Shown one piece after another: positions 9,640-18,642 of a DNA stretch of 64,000 nt. Source of the stretch: Candidatus Freyarchaeota archaeon (GTDB lineage Archaea; Asgardarchaeota; Jordiarchaeia; Jordiarchaeales; Jordiarchaeaceae); contig JAUQZE010000022.1 of assembly GCA_030587365.1 (NCBI GenBank), positions 131,663 through 195,662 of the forward strand, read 5' to 3'. A model generated the notes under the pieces. It did not search any database. It worked only from the letters and a program-made list of their open reading frames with translations, and was not told the DNA's origin. Both the position numbers and the translations under genes were made by a program. Position 1 is the stretch's first letter. Each line of letters opens with the position of its first letter.

Positions 9640-10890
9640 TTGGTTCTGGAAAACGACATTTTCCTTGATGAGGTGCACCTTAAACTTAGGGATGAAGTTA
9701 AAGATTTCGTGAAATGGGTCGACCCAAATCTGTTAAGAGCCATGGACGCTGAACAAATTGATTACCCTTATGATTTTTACCATGAAGCAGGAAGGAGAAA
9801 CCTTCTGGGACTGAGGTTTCCCAAAAAGTATGGTGGAAGGGAATTAGACTGGGTGGCGGACTGCGTGGCTCTGGAGGAAATAGGACTCTTCGGATGCGGA
9901 CTGGGATGCTCCTACTCCATACCCATAATTGTGGGCGAAGCGATAAACGCCTTCGGAACAGAGAAACACAAGAAAAAGTATCTAGTTCCAATACTGAAGG
10001 GGGAAATGGTTTCAGCCGAGGGGTTGACGGAGCCCAGGGGAGGCTCGGATTTCTTCGGAACAACCACCGTCGCGGAAAGAGACGGAGACGTCTACTACCT
10101 AACTGGGGAAAAGCGTTTCATAGCGGGTGCGAAGGCCGCCGACCTATTCCTGCTCTATGCGAGAACAAATCCGGATCCGAAGGTGCCGGGGCACAAGGCA
10201 ATCTCAGCCTTTCTGGTGGAGAAGAAGATGGGCGTGGAGATCGCGGAAAGCTATGGCTTGTTGGGTTTCAGGGGTATGGGAACTGCCCGGATACAGCTTA
10301 AGGGTGCGGAGGTGCCTGCGGAGAATCTTCTGCTGGGCGAGAACCGGGGAAGAGAAATCTTCAACCGCATGATGCTTCCCGAAAGACTAACCTCTGCTGC
10401 TGGAAGTCTCGGTATGAGAGCCGCCTTGGAACTGGCTATGAAGTACGCGAGCATGAGGAAGGCTTTCGGAGCCCCGATAAGAATGTTCCAAGGAGTAAGC
10501 TTCAAGATAGCGGATTGCATAACCAAACTGGACGCCGCCCGGGCGCTGGTTTACACGGCAGCTAAACAGGCGAACATGAATCCCGATTCCTACGAGACGA
10601 GGAGACTGGTTTCCGAAGCAAAGATGTACGCAACCCAGACTGGATGGGAAGTGGTAAACGATGCCATGCAGATACTAGGCGGAATCGGATACACTCAGGT
10701 TTATCCCCTTGAAAAGGCTCTGAGAGATGCAAGGCTTGCGGTTATATGGACCGGTTCAAATGAAATCATGCAGCTAATTGTTCAACATGAAGCCTACCGG
10801 AAGCTTATGGGAAGCAAGCTAGAAAAGGAAAGGGACATTGAACTCGATGCCATAGAAGCACACAAAATAGCAGAAAAGGTATATGAATAA
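9640..10890 (+). CDS. Acyl-CoA dehydrogenase
   Basis: A 416-aa FAD-dependent acyl-CoA dehydrogenase that introduces an alpha,beta double bond into an acyl-CoA and passes electrons to an electron-transfer flavoprotein. I see the AEGLTEPRGGSD signature and the GGIGYTQVYPLEKALRDAR block near the C-terminus. The loop that carries the catalytic Glu in medium-chain enzymes (YEGT) reads WTGS here. However, MLPERLTSAAG has a Glu at the position used by isovaleryl-CoA and long-chain dehydrogenases, so the enzyme is probably of that type. A longer ATG-like frame begins at 9547, but TTG 9640 follows GGAGGT with six-base spacing and gives the normal length. The gene is alone here, with no etfAB nearby. 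Confidence 0.9.
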   Translation: MVLENDIFLDEVHLKLRDEVKDFVKWVDPNLLRAMDAEQIDYPYDFYHEAGRRNLLGLRFPKKYGGRELDWVADCVALEEIGLFGCGLGCSYSIPIIVGEAINAFGTEKHKKKYLVPILKGEMVSAEGLTEPRGGSDFFGTTTVAERDGDVYYLTGEKRFIAGAKAADLFLLYARTNPDPKVPGHKAISAFLVEKKMGVEIAESYGLLGFRGMGTARIQLKGAEVPAENLLLGENRGREIFNRMMLPERLTSAAGSLGMRAALELAMKYASMRKAFGAPIRMFQGVSFKIADCITKLDAARALVYTAAKQANMNPDSYETRRLVSEAKMYATQTGWEVVNDAMQILGGIGYTQVYPLEKALRDARLAVIWTGSNEIMQLIVQHEAYRKLMGSKLEKERDIELDAIEAHKIAEKVYE

Positions 10891-10903
10891 AAGATAGTAA
10901 AAT

Positions 10904-10940
10904 GCCGGAGACTTGCTTCGGTGCAAATTTAATTTTTTTT
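10904..10940 (+). terminator. Hairpin and T-run after acyl-CoA dehydrogenase
   Basis: CCGGAG (10905-10910) pairs with CTTCGG (10916-10921), with one G-T wobble and a five-base loop. A T-rich run follows immediately. The element lies between two convergent genes. Confidence 0.45.
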
Positions 10941-10981
10941 AAATTATATTTTTTTTAAAAAATTGACTTGGAGAGAAGCAT

Positions 10982-11584
10982 TTATTGAGTTACTGTTTTT
11001 AGGAATAATTCATGGAATCTCAAATCGTCTGTCAGCTCTGGATGGAATGAAGTTGCTAGTATGTTCTTTTGTTGCACTGCCACGATTCTGCCATCAATAC
11101 GACAGAGAGGTTTAACCTTATCTCCGAAACTTTCTACGACTGGAGAGCGAATAAATATCCCTCTAAACTTTTTCTCACCCAGTAATGGAATGTCCAAATC
11201 CTTCTCAAAGGACTCACTCTGGCGTCCAAAAGCGTTTCTCTCTACAACTATGTCCATGAGTTTCAGAGTCGACTGATCGGTTTTGCCCACTATCCGGTCG
11301 TAAACCTCTTTGGCTAACAGAACCATTCCTGAACAGGTCCCGAATACTGGTTTACCTTCGTTAGCGAATTTTTTGATAGCGTCTAAAAGCCCACTGGTTT
11401 CCAGTAATCTTCCCATAACGGTGCTTTCTCCTCCAGGAATTATCAGGCCTTGGATTTCTTCTAGGTGTTTGGGCTTCTTGACCCACAGTACTTCGCCGTT
11501 TATATTCAAAGATTTGAAGGCTAGATTGGTCATCGAGACATGTTCCTCTATGGCACCCTGAACTGCTAGTACGCCGATTCTCAC
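10982..11584 (-). CDS. pdxT: Pyridoxal 5'-phosphate synthase glutaminase subunit PdxT
   Basis: PdxT hydrolyses glutamine and channels ammonia to PdxS for the DXP-independent synthesis of pyridoxal phosphate. The 200-aa protein shows the family features: the PGGEST block at about 50-55, the nucleophile C84 in FGTCSG, and the H181-x-E183 pair in SFHPEL. The usual GTCAG is GTCSG here, a mild change. The start is GTG 11584. It lies 11 bases after pdxS in the same direction, forming a pdxST operon. The protein is cytosolic and expected to bind the dodecameric PdxS ring. Confidence 0.97.
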   Translation of the reverse strand: MRIGVLAVQGAIEEHVSMTNLAFKSLNINGEVLWVKKPKHLEEIQGLIIPGGESTVMGRLLETSGLLDAIKKFANEGKPVFGTCSGMVLLAKEVYDRIVGKTDQSTLKLMDIVVERNAFGRQSESFEKDLDIPLLGEKKFRGIFIRSPVVESFGDKVKPLCRIDGRIVAVQQKNILATSFHPELTDDLRFHELFLKTVTQ

Positions 11585-11595
11585 CTTTGAGTTAC

Positions 11596-12558
11596 TCAGC
11601 TTTGTTCGCCTCTTTCCTGCATTCTTAACTCTAGATTTTTGATGTCGAATCCAGTCAAGGATTTTCTTTCATCTATCATTTTTTGTGCCTCTGCTACTAT
11701 CTCAGGGTCGTCCCAGTAAGTGCACGCAAGAACAATTGCTTTCGCCCTCTCAAGGGGGTCCTCGGACTTGAAGATTCCTGAACCCACGAATATTCCATCA
11801 CACCCAAGGGACATCATGAGAGCCGCATCCGCAGCAGTTGCTATGCCTCCAGCGGCAAAGTTTACCACCGGAAGTCTTCCCAGCCGCGCGGTTTCCACGA
11901 CCAAATCAAAGGAGGACTTTAGCTCCCGAGCTAGTTTCATTAGTTCCTGATAGTCCTCGTTCTCCAGTAGTATTTTCGACTGTCTTATCTCGCTGTTCAT
12001 TATTCTCATGTGTTTTACCGCCTCCGCGACGTTACCGGTTCCAGCTTCTCCTTTGGTCCTTATCATGGAAGCACCCTCCTCAATTCTTCTTAGAGCACCT
12101 CCAAGATCTCTTGTACCGTTGACGAATGGTACCGTGAAATCCCATTTCCACACGTGTCTCTCCTCGTCGGCTGGAGTGAGAACCTCAGATTCATCGATAG
12201 CGTCTACACCAATGGCTTCTAGTATTCTGGCCTCGTAGGTGTGTCCTATGCGGCACTTAGCCATCACGGGTATTGTGATGTGGTCCATCACTTCTTCTAT
12301 GACTTTTACACTGGCTGTACGTGCCACACCTCCTGCCTTCCGGACATCGTATGGGAGTTTGTCTAGAGCCATGATGGCTACCGCGCCCGCTTCCTCGGCG
12401 ATCTGGGCTTGTTCCACATTTGTTACATCCATTATGACTCCGTGTTTCTGCATGTGCATGAAGCCGCGTTTCACTCTTACTGTTCCTTTCACCCATTGTA
12501 AATCTGGCTTTTTCTTAGTGCTTTCTTCTTCTCTTTTTTTGGCTTCTAAAGAGGTCAT
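11596..12558 (-). CDS. pdxS: Pyridoxal 5'-phosphate synthase lyase subunit PdxS
   Basis: PdxS condenses ribose 5-phosphate, glyceraldehyde 3-phosphate and ammonia into pyridoxal phosphate. The 320-aa sequence is a full-length (beta/alpha)8 barrel with both catalytic lysines visible: K101 in VMAKCRIGH and K169 in RTKGEAGTGN. The phosphate-binding GGIATAADAALMM and FVGSGIF blocks are also present. The N-terminal 25 residues are a charged extension. The start is ATG 12558 with a GGATGTG leader. It is first in the pdxS-pdxT operon. Confidence 0.98.
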   Translation of the reverse strand: MTSLEAKKREEESTKKKPDLQWVKGTVRVKRGFMHMQKHGVIMDVTNVEQAQIAEEAGAVAIMALDKLPYDVRKAGGVARTASVKVIEEVMDHITIPVMAKCRIGHTYEARILEAIGVDAIDESEVLTPADEERHVWKWDFTVPFVNGTRDLGGALRRIEEGASMIRTKGEAGTGNVAEAVKHMRIMNSEIRQSKILLENEDYQELMKLARELKSSFDLVVETARLGRLPVVNFAAGGIATAADAALMMSLGCDGIFVGSGIFKSEDPLERAKAIVLACTYWDDPEIVAEAQKMIDERKSLTGFDIKNLELRMQERGEQS

Positions 12559-12809
12559 TTTTTCACATCCAAATACTATACAAGAAGTAAATTGTATATT
12601 CTAATTGATTTGAGTTATATAAAACTTATCCCTCTACCAGATCCAAAAATGGCAGACATTAATTTCTTCGAATGTTTTCTATTTCTCTAAAATCTTAAAA
12701 CATGATGCTTTCTCTTGAAGTTTATTACGTAATGTTTTTAGTAAGGAAATAATTTTCTAAGTTTAGAGGAAGAATCGTTTTTGAGACTAGTTTAAGGTCG
12801 GGGATTTGT

Positions 12810-14117
12810 ATGGTGGATTTATTCGGCGTCTTGAGGGAGATGTCCTCAGCTAAATATTCTGATGCTTGTTTCGTTAGGCAAGAAGTGGTTGAGGTTGCAT
12901 TGAGGGGAGAGTCAGCTGATGTTTTTGAGCAGAGCTTGGAGAGAGTTACGTGTAGAGCGATTTCCAAGGGTTACGGCGTCGCAAGCACCAATAACCTAGA
13001 TTCAAAGAACCTGAAGGGTGTTTCAAAACTTGCTTTAAGGCAGGCGGAAATATCCGAAGCGAAAATTGAGCTTCTTCCAGTGGAGGCGGAGAAAGGGGAG
13101 AAGGTTTACTCTGGGAGAAAGGGGTTTGAGGTGGAGGAGGTTTTGGAGTTTCTAAAAAACATCAGAGATGAGGCGAGGGATGCTCTGGGGAATTTCTACT
13201 CTAGATCCGAGGTTATCGCTTCCTACAGTTTCACCGATTCGACTTTTATAAGCTCCGAGGGCACCAATATAGTCGAGAAGACACCTCTAGTTGATGTTTT
13301 CGTTTATTTAGTTGCAAAGGGTTTGTCTGAGGGGGTTGCGAGTAAGAGTGCTGGTGGAAGAGGAGGATTGGAGATAATAGAAGAGGAGGATTGGAGTGCG
13401 ATACTTGAGGATTTGACTATGAGGGCTATTGAATCGACGGAAGCGGGAGTAATGGTTTCAGGGAAGGAAAAGAAATTCAACGTAATTTTGGATAACGATG
13501 GCACAGGGGCTCTAGCCCACGAGATAGCCCACATGCTGGAAGCAGATATTTACCAAGAAAAACTTTTCCATGATCTGAAGTTCGAGGAACCCCTCAAAGT
13601 AGTAGATGATCCGTCCTTGGAGAATGGTTACGGATCCTTTTGTTGGGATGATGAAGGGGTTTTGGGTAGCCCCAAGATTCTTCTAGGTGAGAAGGGAGTG
13701 GAACTACTTCACACCAGGCTAACCGCTAGGGGTGAAGAAAGGGCGGGTAATGCTCATGGTGTTTTTCACATGCCTCGACCGTTAATGAGTAACGTATACG
13801 TTAAGCCTTCGGATTGGAAGGTAGACGAGATTCTGGAGGAAACCAAGCTTGGAATGTATTCTAGAGGGATAATGAGGGCGGAGTCTGTTGTCTCTGAGGG
13901 GAGATTCCAGTTGTCACCAGAAATTGGATACATTGTGGAGGGAGGGGAGATTAAGCAACCGGTCAAGCACCTTAGAATAATTGGAGATGTTAGAAGAGCT
14001 ATACCTAACATAGACGCTGTCGGTAAAGATTTCCAGATGAGACCAAATATTGAAAAAGGATTCTCAGTCTCGGAGGGGGGCCCTCACATAAGGATTCCAA
14101 ATCTTCGCTGCATCTAA
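12810..14117 (+). CDS. tldD: TldD/PmbA-type metalloprotease
   Basis: A 435-aa protein of the TldD family, zinc proteases that in bacteria act as TldD-TldE heterodimers on small modified peptides and unfolded proteins. The family motif H237-E-x3-H242 (HEIAHMLEAD) is intact, so this is the catalytic TldD-type subunit and not TldE. No tldE-like gene is adjacent, so a partner would have to be elsewhere or the protein acts alone. The start is ATG 12810, with a GGTCGGGG leader. It is divergent from pdxS. The protein is cytosolic. Confidence 0.9.
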   Translation: MVDLFGVLREMSSAKYSDACFVRQEVVEVALRGESADVFEQSLERVTCRAISKGYGVASTNNLDSKNLKGVSKLALRQAEISEAKIELLPVEAEKGEKVYSGRKGFEVEEVLEFLKNIRDEARDALGNFYSRSEVIASYSFTDSTFISSEGTNIVEKTPLVDVFVYLVAKGLSEGVASKSAGGRGGLEIIEEEDWSAILEDLTMRAIESTEAGVMVSGKEKKFNVILDNDGTGALAHEIAHMLEADIYQEKLFHDLKFEEPLKVVDDPSLENGYGSFCWDDEGVLGSPKILLGEKGVELLHTRLTARGEERAGNAHGVFHMPRPLMSNVYVKPSDWKVDEILEETKLGMYSRGIMRAESVVSEGRFQLSPEIGYIVEGGEIKQPVKHLRIIGDVRRAIPNIDAVGKDFQMRPNIEKGFSVSEGGPHIRIPNLRCI

Positions 14118-14186
14118 TTTGTTGCTGGTTTTCATTTTTTGTGAGAAGGTGTCACCCTTTGCATTATTTACTTGAGTTTTGGAAGT

Positions 14187-14615
14187 TTATTGTAATTTTT
14201 GTTTTTCCATAACTATTTTGTGTGCTTTCTTTAGGGTTTTTATGGAGTTTTCGTAACTCAACCCTTTTAACGCTCCATCATAGTTTAACCAATTGTAGCC
14301 TACGTGTTCGTATGAGATTTTTACTTGATCGGTTTTAGTTTCTGCTAGATGGAAAACGACTTCTTTGTAGACGGTTCCTCCTCCCCTCTTGTAGAAGTAG
14401 CTGATTTTGTTTTCAAAATCATCATCAAATTTCAAATCTTGGATTCCCGTCTCCTCCCGGGCTTCTCTTATTACGGTGTCCCTCAATTTTTCATTTTTCT
14501 CCACATTTCCCTTAACAAAGTCCCAATGCCCCCTCTCGTGCTTCAGAATAAGATATTTTGGTTTACCGTTTTCCATTCTGTATATTACAACACCAGCGGA
14601 GAACTCTCTAGGCAA
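14187..14615 (-). CDS. NUDIX hydrolase (Ap4A-hydrolase-like)
   Basis: A 142-aa single-domain NUDIX hydrolase. The complete box G36-x5-E42-x7-R50-E51-x2-E54-E55-x-G57 is present, which binds Mg2+ and cleaves nucleoside diphosphate-X bonds. The N-terminal SAGVVIYR and the short length resemble diadenosine tetraphosphate hydrolases. The start is read as TTG 14615, because no better codon precedes SAGVV. The SD is weak. It is convergent with tldD and has no clear operon partner. Confidence 0.88.
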   Translation of the reverse strand: MPREFSAGVVIYRMENGKPKYLILKHERGHWDFVKGNVEKNEKLRDTVIREAREETGIQDLKFDDDFENKISYFYKRGGGTVYKEVVFHLAETKTDQVKISYEHVGYNWLNYDGALKGLSYENSIKTLKKAHKIVMEKQKLQ

Positions 14616-14892
14616 TTCTCATCAGTCCATTTGTTATCCGAAATTTGGCTCTAAAAATTAATTAATATCCAAATAATGGTTTTTATTTTTTATAAATATT
14701 GATGTTCGAAAAATAAATTAATTCAAGCTAGGGGAGGCAAAATTACAGCGTTTTTAAAAAAGTATGCTAAGAATAAGATAAGCTTTTTTAAACATTAAAG
14801 AATAGCTATCGATGAGTAGTGTTCTAATTACGAAAGTGCCATTCAAGAATCTTTTTCATATTATTGAAAAACCGTGATTGAGGTTTAAGGTA

Positions 14893-15957
14893 ATGTCTGA
14901 TAATCCTTACGTTAAACTGCGTGAATTTTTGGATCAGTTTCCTTTGGGATTTCCTAAAACATCTACAGAAGTTGAAATTCAGATACTAAAAAGACTCTTT
15001 ACGGAGGAGGAAGCAAGAATAGCAGTTTTATTAACCCCCATCCCGGAAGAGGCTTCTCAAATCGCGAAGCGGAGTGGACTGGACGAAAAGGAATTGGAAA
15101 AGAAACTGGAGTCGATGTCGAAAAAGGGACTCCTCTTTCGAACCCGGCGTGAGGGCAAAACAGTCTACAATTCAGCACCCTTCATGATAGGCTTGTACGA
15201 ATACTCTGTGAAAAAGATCGACAAGGGACTCGCGAAACTCTTCAAAGAATACTACGATACCGCCTACCAAAACGAAATGGGAGCCAGCAACGTGCCGGGA
15301 TTCAAGGTGCTACCAGTCGAGGAAAAAATACAGGCCAACACCGTGCTCTACCCCTACCATAAACTCAAGGAGAGCGTCAAAGAAGCCCGAAAAATCTCTG
15401 TTACAGAATGTATTTGCCGTAAGGAAGCCCGACTAAACGGTGAAGGGTGTAATAATCCCATAGAAACCTGCCTCAGCTTCGGAGCCGCAGCAGAGTACTA
15501 CATTGAAAACGGCATGGGGCGAGAAATAACAGCCGAGGAGGCAATAAAAATAATCGAGGAAGCCGACAAAGCGGGCCTGGTTCACGCTGGCGTTAACTCC
15601 AAGCACCTATCCAATATCTGTAACTGCTGCCCCTGCTGCTGCGCCTCCATGAAGGGAATAACCAAAATGGGACAAGACAAACACAAATACATGAACGCAC
15701 TATTCGAATCCATTATAGACCCGGAGAAGTGTATCAGCTGCGGAACCTGCGTCGACCGATGCCCAGTGGGAGCAGTAACCATGGAAGATACCGCTACGGT
15801 AAATAGGGAAAAATGTCTTGGGTGCGGATTATGTGCCACCGCTTGCCCCGAGGAAGCAATAACCCTACAATTGAGAGAAGACCGCGAGGAGCCCTTCAAC
15901 AGGGTATTCGATATGGGTATTGCAATCCTAGAAGGCAAAAAGAAAACCCCTGGATAA
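14893..15957 (+). CDS. Winged-helix and 4Fe-4S ferredoxin domain protein
   Basis: A 354-aa protein. Residues about 25-90 look like a winged-helix DNA-binding or MarR-like fold (ARIAVLLTPIPEEASQIAKR). The centre carries many cysteines (ECICRKEARL, then a CNCCPCCCASMKG run). The C-terminus holds a standard two-cluster ferredoxin, CISCGTCVDRCPVGA and CLGCGLCATACPEEA. Similar proteins are widespread in anaerobic archaea without an assigned reaction. They may link redox state to regulation or carry electrons. The start is ATG 14893 with AGGT and AAGG upstream. A TTG at 14878 is less likely. It is cytosolic and transcribed alone. Confidence 0.8.
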   Translation: MSDNPYVKLREFLDQFPLGFPKTSTEVEIQILKRLFTEEEARIAVLLTPIPEEASQIAKRSGLDEKELEKKLESMSKKGLLFRTRREGKTVYNSAPFMIGLYEYSVKKIDKGLAKLFKEYYDTAYQNEMGASNVPGFKVLPVEEKIQANTVLYPYHKLKESVKEARKISVTECICRKEARLNGEGCNNPIETCLSFGAAAEYYIENGMGREITAEEAIKIIEEADKAGLVHAGVNSKHLSNICNCCPCCCASMKGITKMGQDKHKYMNALFESIIDPEKCISCGTCVDRCPVGAVTMEDTATVNREKCLGCGLCATACPEEAITLQLREDREEPFNRVFDMGIAILEGKKKTPG

Positions 15958-16286
15958 AAAATCTGTCAAAATCTCCAACTTTTTAAGATAATTTCTTAAA
16001 AATGTTAGATAGTTGTTAATTTTAGTGAGTGTATAAACTTATATCTAAGGAGTTTTTAAGGATAAGAGAGGATATAGTAATTGATGCCTATGGATATGAT
16101 TTTCCGTTTCTGGGAGGATCGCTTTGCACTTTTCCTTCTCCTCACTTTGTTCAAGTCTCATAGCCAGAGCTTATGCGATTCGATTTGTCCATTGAGATTG
16201 CTACCTTCAGTAGCACCTTTGCATACAACGAGAACTAGTAAAAGGTTTAAAAACAAAGGAGATAATTGGAGTGAAGTGATAATAAA
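15958..16286 (+). other. Gene-free leader of the restriction-modification island
   Basis: About 330 bases. A short frame at 16081-16290 has no SD and no recognisable product. A TATA-like AAAAGGTTTAAAAAC lies about 35-50 bases before the methyltransferase start and is the likely promoter. Confidence 0.45.
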
Positions 16287-17090
16287 ATGAATAAAAAGTT
16301 ATACTTCCAATCAAATGATATTTACATATTTAATGACGACTTTCTAACTACAACGTGCGTTGAAGAGAACTCAATAGATTTGATTGTTACTTCACCCCCC
16401 TATAATGTGGATATCCGATACAATTCTTACGATGATAAAATTTCACATAATATCTATCTTGAGTTTACTAGAAAGTGGCTTGAGAAAGCATATGCCCTTT
16501 TAAAGGATGATGGGCGTTTCTGCCTAAATATTCCCTTAGATAAGAATAAGGGTGGGCAGCAAAGCGTTTATGCGGACATTGTTACAATCGCGAAGAAAAT
16601 CGGCTTTAAATATCATTCCACAATCATATGGAATGAGCAAAACATTTCCAGACGGACTGCATGGGGGTCCTGGCTTTCTGCTTCCGCCCCCTATGTTATA
16701 GCACCTGTAGAGATGATTGCAGTTTTATATAAAAAGAAGTGGAAAAAAACCAGTGGAAGCGGAAAATCCGATATAACCAAAGAAGAGTTTATAGAATGGA
16801 CAAACGGTGTCTGGACATTCATGGGAGAAAGCAAAAAAAGAGTTGGACACCCCGCTCCTTTCCCCTTAGAACTCCCAAGAAGATGTATCAAACTTTTTAC
16901 TTTTGTAGGCGATACGGTTCTTGACCCCTTTCTCGGTAGCGGCAGCACCCTAATAGTATGCGTTTTGACAGAAAGAAAAGGTATAGGCATTGAGATTGAT
17001 AGAAACTACTGCGAAATCGCTAAACAGAGACTAATAAATGAAGCAAAAATAAATCAGCTCAAACTTGACATGGTTCAAAGAGAGATGTAA
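16287..17090 (+). CDS. DNA methyltransferase, beta-class (probably N4-cytosine)
   Basis: A 267-aa SAM-dependent DNA methylase. The catalytic motif IV is S36-P-P-Y39, within VTSPPYNV, typical of N4-cytosine enzymes. The SAM-binding motif I (DPFLGSGSTL) lies near the C-terminus, around residues 212-221. The order IV then I defines the beta class. It would protect host DNA in a type II restriction-modification system. The HNH nuclease gene starts two bases after its stop, and a second nuclease gene follows. The start is ATG 16287 with a GGAGTGA leader. The recognition site cannot be read from sequence alone. Confidence 0.92.
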   Translation: MNKKLYFQSNDIYIFNDDFLTTTCVEENSIDLIVTSPPYNVDIRYNSYDDKISHNIYLEFTRKWLEKAYALLKDDGRFCLNIPLDKNKGGQQSVYADIVTIAKKIGFKYHSTIIWNEQNISRRTAWGSWLSASAPYVIAPVEMIAVLYKKKWKKTSGSGKSDITKEEFIEWTNGVWTFMGESKKRVGHPAPFPLELPRRCIKLFTFVGDTVLDPFLGSGSTLIVCVLTERKGIGIEIDRNYCEIAKQRLINEAKINQLKLDMVQREM

Positions 17091-17092
17091 CC

Positions 17093-17686
17093 ATGAACGA
17101 AAGAAGAAAAACAATTGCGGACTTGATTCTAGAATATTTTCATAAGCACCCCAAAGAAGATTTGGAACACGGCCCAGTCGTAGACTACGTAGAAGAACAA
17201 TATCTCAAGCTATACGGAAAGAAACCAAGAGACCCATGGAGACAAACTCGAAAATTTTACCAAGAGGGTATTTTGATACAAGTCAGAAAAGGAGTTTACA
17301 GGTACGATCCTGATCTTGTTGAGCACAGAGAGCTGTATGAATTTCCACAAGAAGTTAAGGAAGAAATTTTCAACAGAGATGGTTACAGGTGTGTAGTTTG
17401 TGGTAGAGGAAGAGAAGACGGCGTAGAAATACATACTGACCATAAAATATCACCTAGTAAAGGCGGCACGAATACAGTAGAAAATGGACAGACTCTCTGT
17501 TCAGAGCATAACCTTCTTAAAAAGAGATATTCACAAACAGAATTCGGCAAGAGATTCCTGATAAGGCTTTATGAGGATGCTGTAAAAAAGGGCGACGAAA
17601 GAATGATAAATTTTTGCAAGGAAATTTTCGATGTTTACAACAAATACAAAGTCAATAGCCACATAAAGAGACCTAACAATGAATAA
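17093..17686 (+). CDS. HNH endonuclease, probable type II restriction enzyme
   Basis: A 197-aa protein. The N-terminal 75 residues look like a winged-helix DNA-reading domain. Residues 94-145 are an HNH nuclease with zinc-binding C100-x2-C103 and C136-x2-H139, the catalytic D116-H117, and N131 and N140. Placement two bases after a modification methylase on the same strand indicates a restriction partner. The last codons (IKRPNNE, stop) and the sequence after them recur 1032 bases downstream, on the far side of the next gene, so the 3' end of this gene appears to have been duplicated. Confidence 0.88.
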   Translation: MNERRKTIADLILEYFHKHPKEDLEHGPVVDYVEEQYLKLYGKKPRDPWRQTRKFYQEGILIQVRKGVYRYDPDLVEHRELYEFPQEVKEEIFNRDGYRCVVCGRGREDGVEIHTDHKISPSKGGTNTVENGQTLCSEHNLLKKRYSQTEFGKRFLIRLYEDAVKKGDERMINFCKEIFDVYNKYKVNSHIKRPNNE

Positions 17687-17697
17687 GAACAAAATTA
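17661..17697 (+). repeat. Direct repeat, left copy (3' end of the HNH gene)
   Basis: A 37-base segment starting ACATAAAGAGACCTAA covers the final codons and stop of the HNH gene. It matches 18693-18730 with two substitutions and one inserted A. Similarity stops abruptly on the left side. Together the copies bracket the BsaWI-like nuclease gene. Confidence 0.85.
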
Positions 17698-17904
17698 AAA
17701 AGTAGAAATAAAAAATCACAGTTTTTGCAAAATATTAGCTCAATTGGATACTATAAAGAAAGGGTTGTAATTCACAAATATCAAATAAAAACTTTTTATC
17801 GATAAGAGGCTCGAACCGAAAAATTCATTTGTAACAACGTGTAAAGCCGGTCAAATCCCTCCCCCAGAATATGTACTGATTTTCGAAAAAGGGGTCAAAT
17901 CGAT

Positions 17905-18642
17905 ATGAGAGATCCAAAGAAATCAATTGAGAATATAATCGAAAAGGTGAAAAGAAACGAAATACCTCCAGAAAACGCTTGGCAGGAAATCGGAAGCGTC
18001 AAGAATGATTACCAAAAATATGTTAGAGTACATCACCCAAAAGTAAAGAACCCAGAACAATTTTGGCACAGCTACATCGGTAAAAGGTTTAAGAATTTGA
18101 TCTACGAAATAACCAAGAGTTACATTGAAGGTATAAAGAAAAATAATGAACACTTTCAAAAATTGGAAATACTAAAGGAAAAAAAACTAAAAAACAATGA
18201 TATACTTGTTAGAAAAATAGCCGTAAGGTGTGGTGAATATTTAATTGTGCCAGATATGGATATGGCGATAGTGGAATACGATGTAAACGATCCTTGGAAC
18301 TCCGAAATCCTAGCCATTATTTCCTGTAAAACAAGCCACAGAGAGAAGATAGCACAAGATTGGTATTGGAAACTGAAATTTCTTTCATCCGATGTTACAA
18401 AAAACATTAAAGTTTACCTAGTAACCACAGACTACAATGGAGATTTTGAACCCAAACGCGATGAAAAATTTTACAGCAAAAAAATCCGAAACAGAATAAT
18501 AGCGGAGTACGAACTAGACGGAGTCTACATTTTGAGGGAAGAACTCACGTGGGAAAGCCACAAAATAAAACGTTACGAAAAATTTTTCGAAGATTTGACA
18601 AACCTTTTAACAAGCTCAGAAGAATTTAATGGAAACTCATAG
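17905..18642 (+). CDS. PD-(D/E)XK restriction endonuclease, BsaWI-like
   Basis: A 245-aa nuclease. I see P116-D117-x-D119 followed by S140-C-K142, with the block SCKTSHREKIAQDWYWK. From memory this block is characteristic of the BsaWI family of type II restriction enzymes (BsaWI itself reads WCCGGW). The N-terminal helical half would contribute to recognition. The gene follows a methylase and an HNH nuclease in the same direction but is separated from them by 218 bases. It is enclosed by a direct repeat, suggesting that it arrived separately. The start is ATG 17905 after AAGGGG. It may share the methylase with the HNH enzyme, or be an orphan. Confidence 0.72.
   Translation: MRDPKKSIENIIEKVKRNEIPPENAWQEIGSVKNDYQKYVRVHHPKVKNPEQFWHSYIGKRFKNLIYEITKSYIEGIKKNNEHFQKLEILKEKKLKNNDILVRKIAVRCGEYLIVPDMDMAIVEYDVNDPWNSEILAIISCKTSHREKIAQDWYWKLKFLSSDVTKNIKVYLVTTDYNGDFEPKRDEKFYSKKIRNRIIAEYELDGVYILREELTWESHKIKRYEKFFEDLTNLLTSSEEFNGNS

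Noticed and set aside
9490..9640. N-terminal extension of the acyl-CoA dehydrogenase from 9547
   Set aside because: The extra residues are not family-like, and a strong SD lies inside the extension just before TTG 9640.
16081..16290. 69-aa frame upstream of the methyltransferase
   Set aside because: There is no SD, no family resemblance, and it overlaps the likely promoter and start of the methylase gene.
17795..17830. T-arm-like GGTTCGAGCC on the minus strand, possible tRNA
   Set aside because: The five-base stem does not pair and there is no matching anticodon or acceptor arm nearby. I found no tRNA or rRNA in the window.
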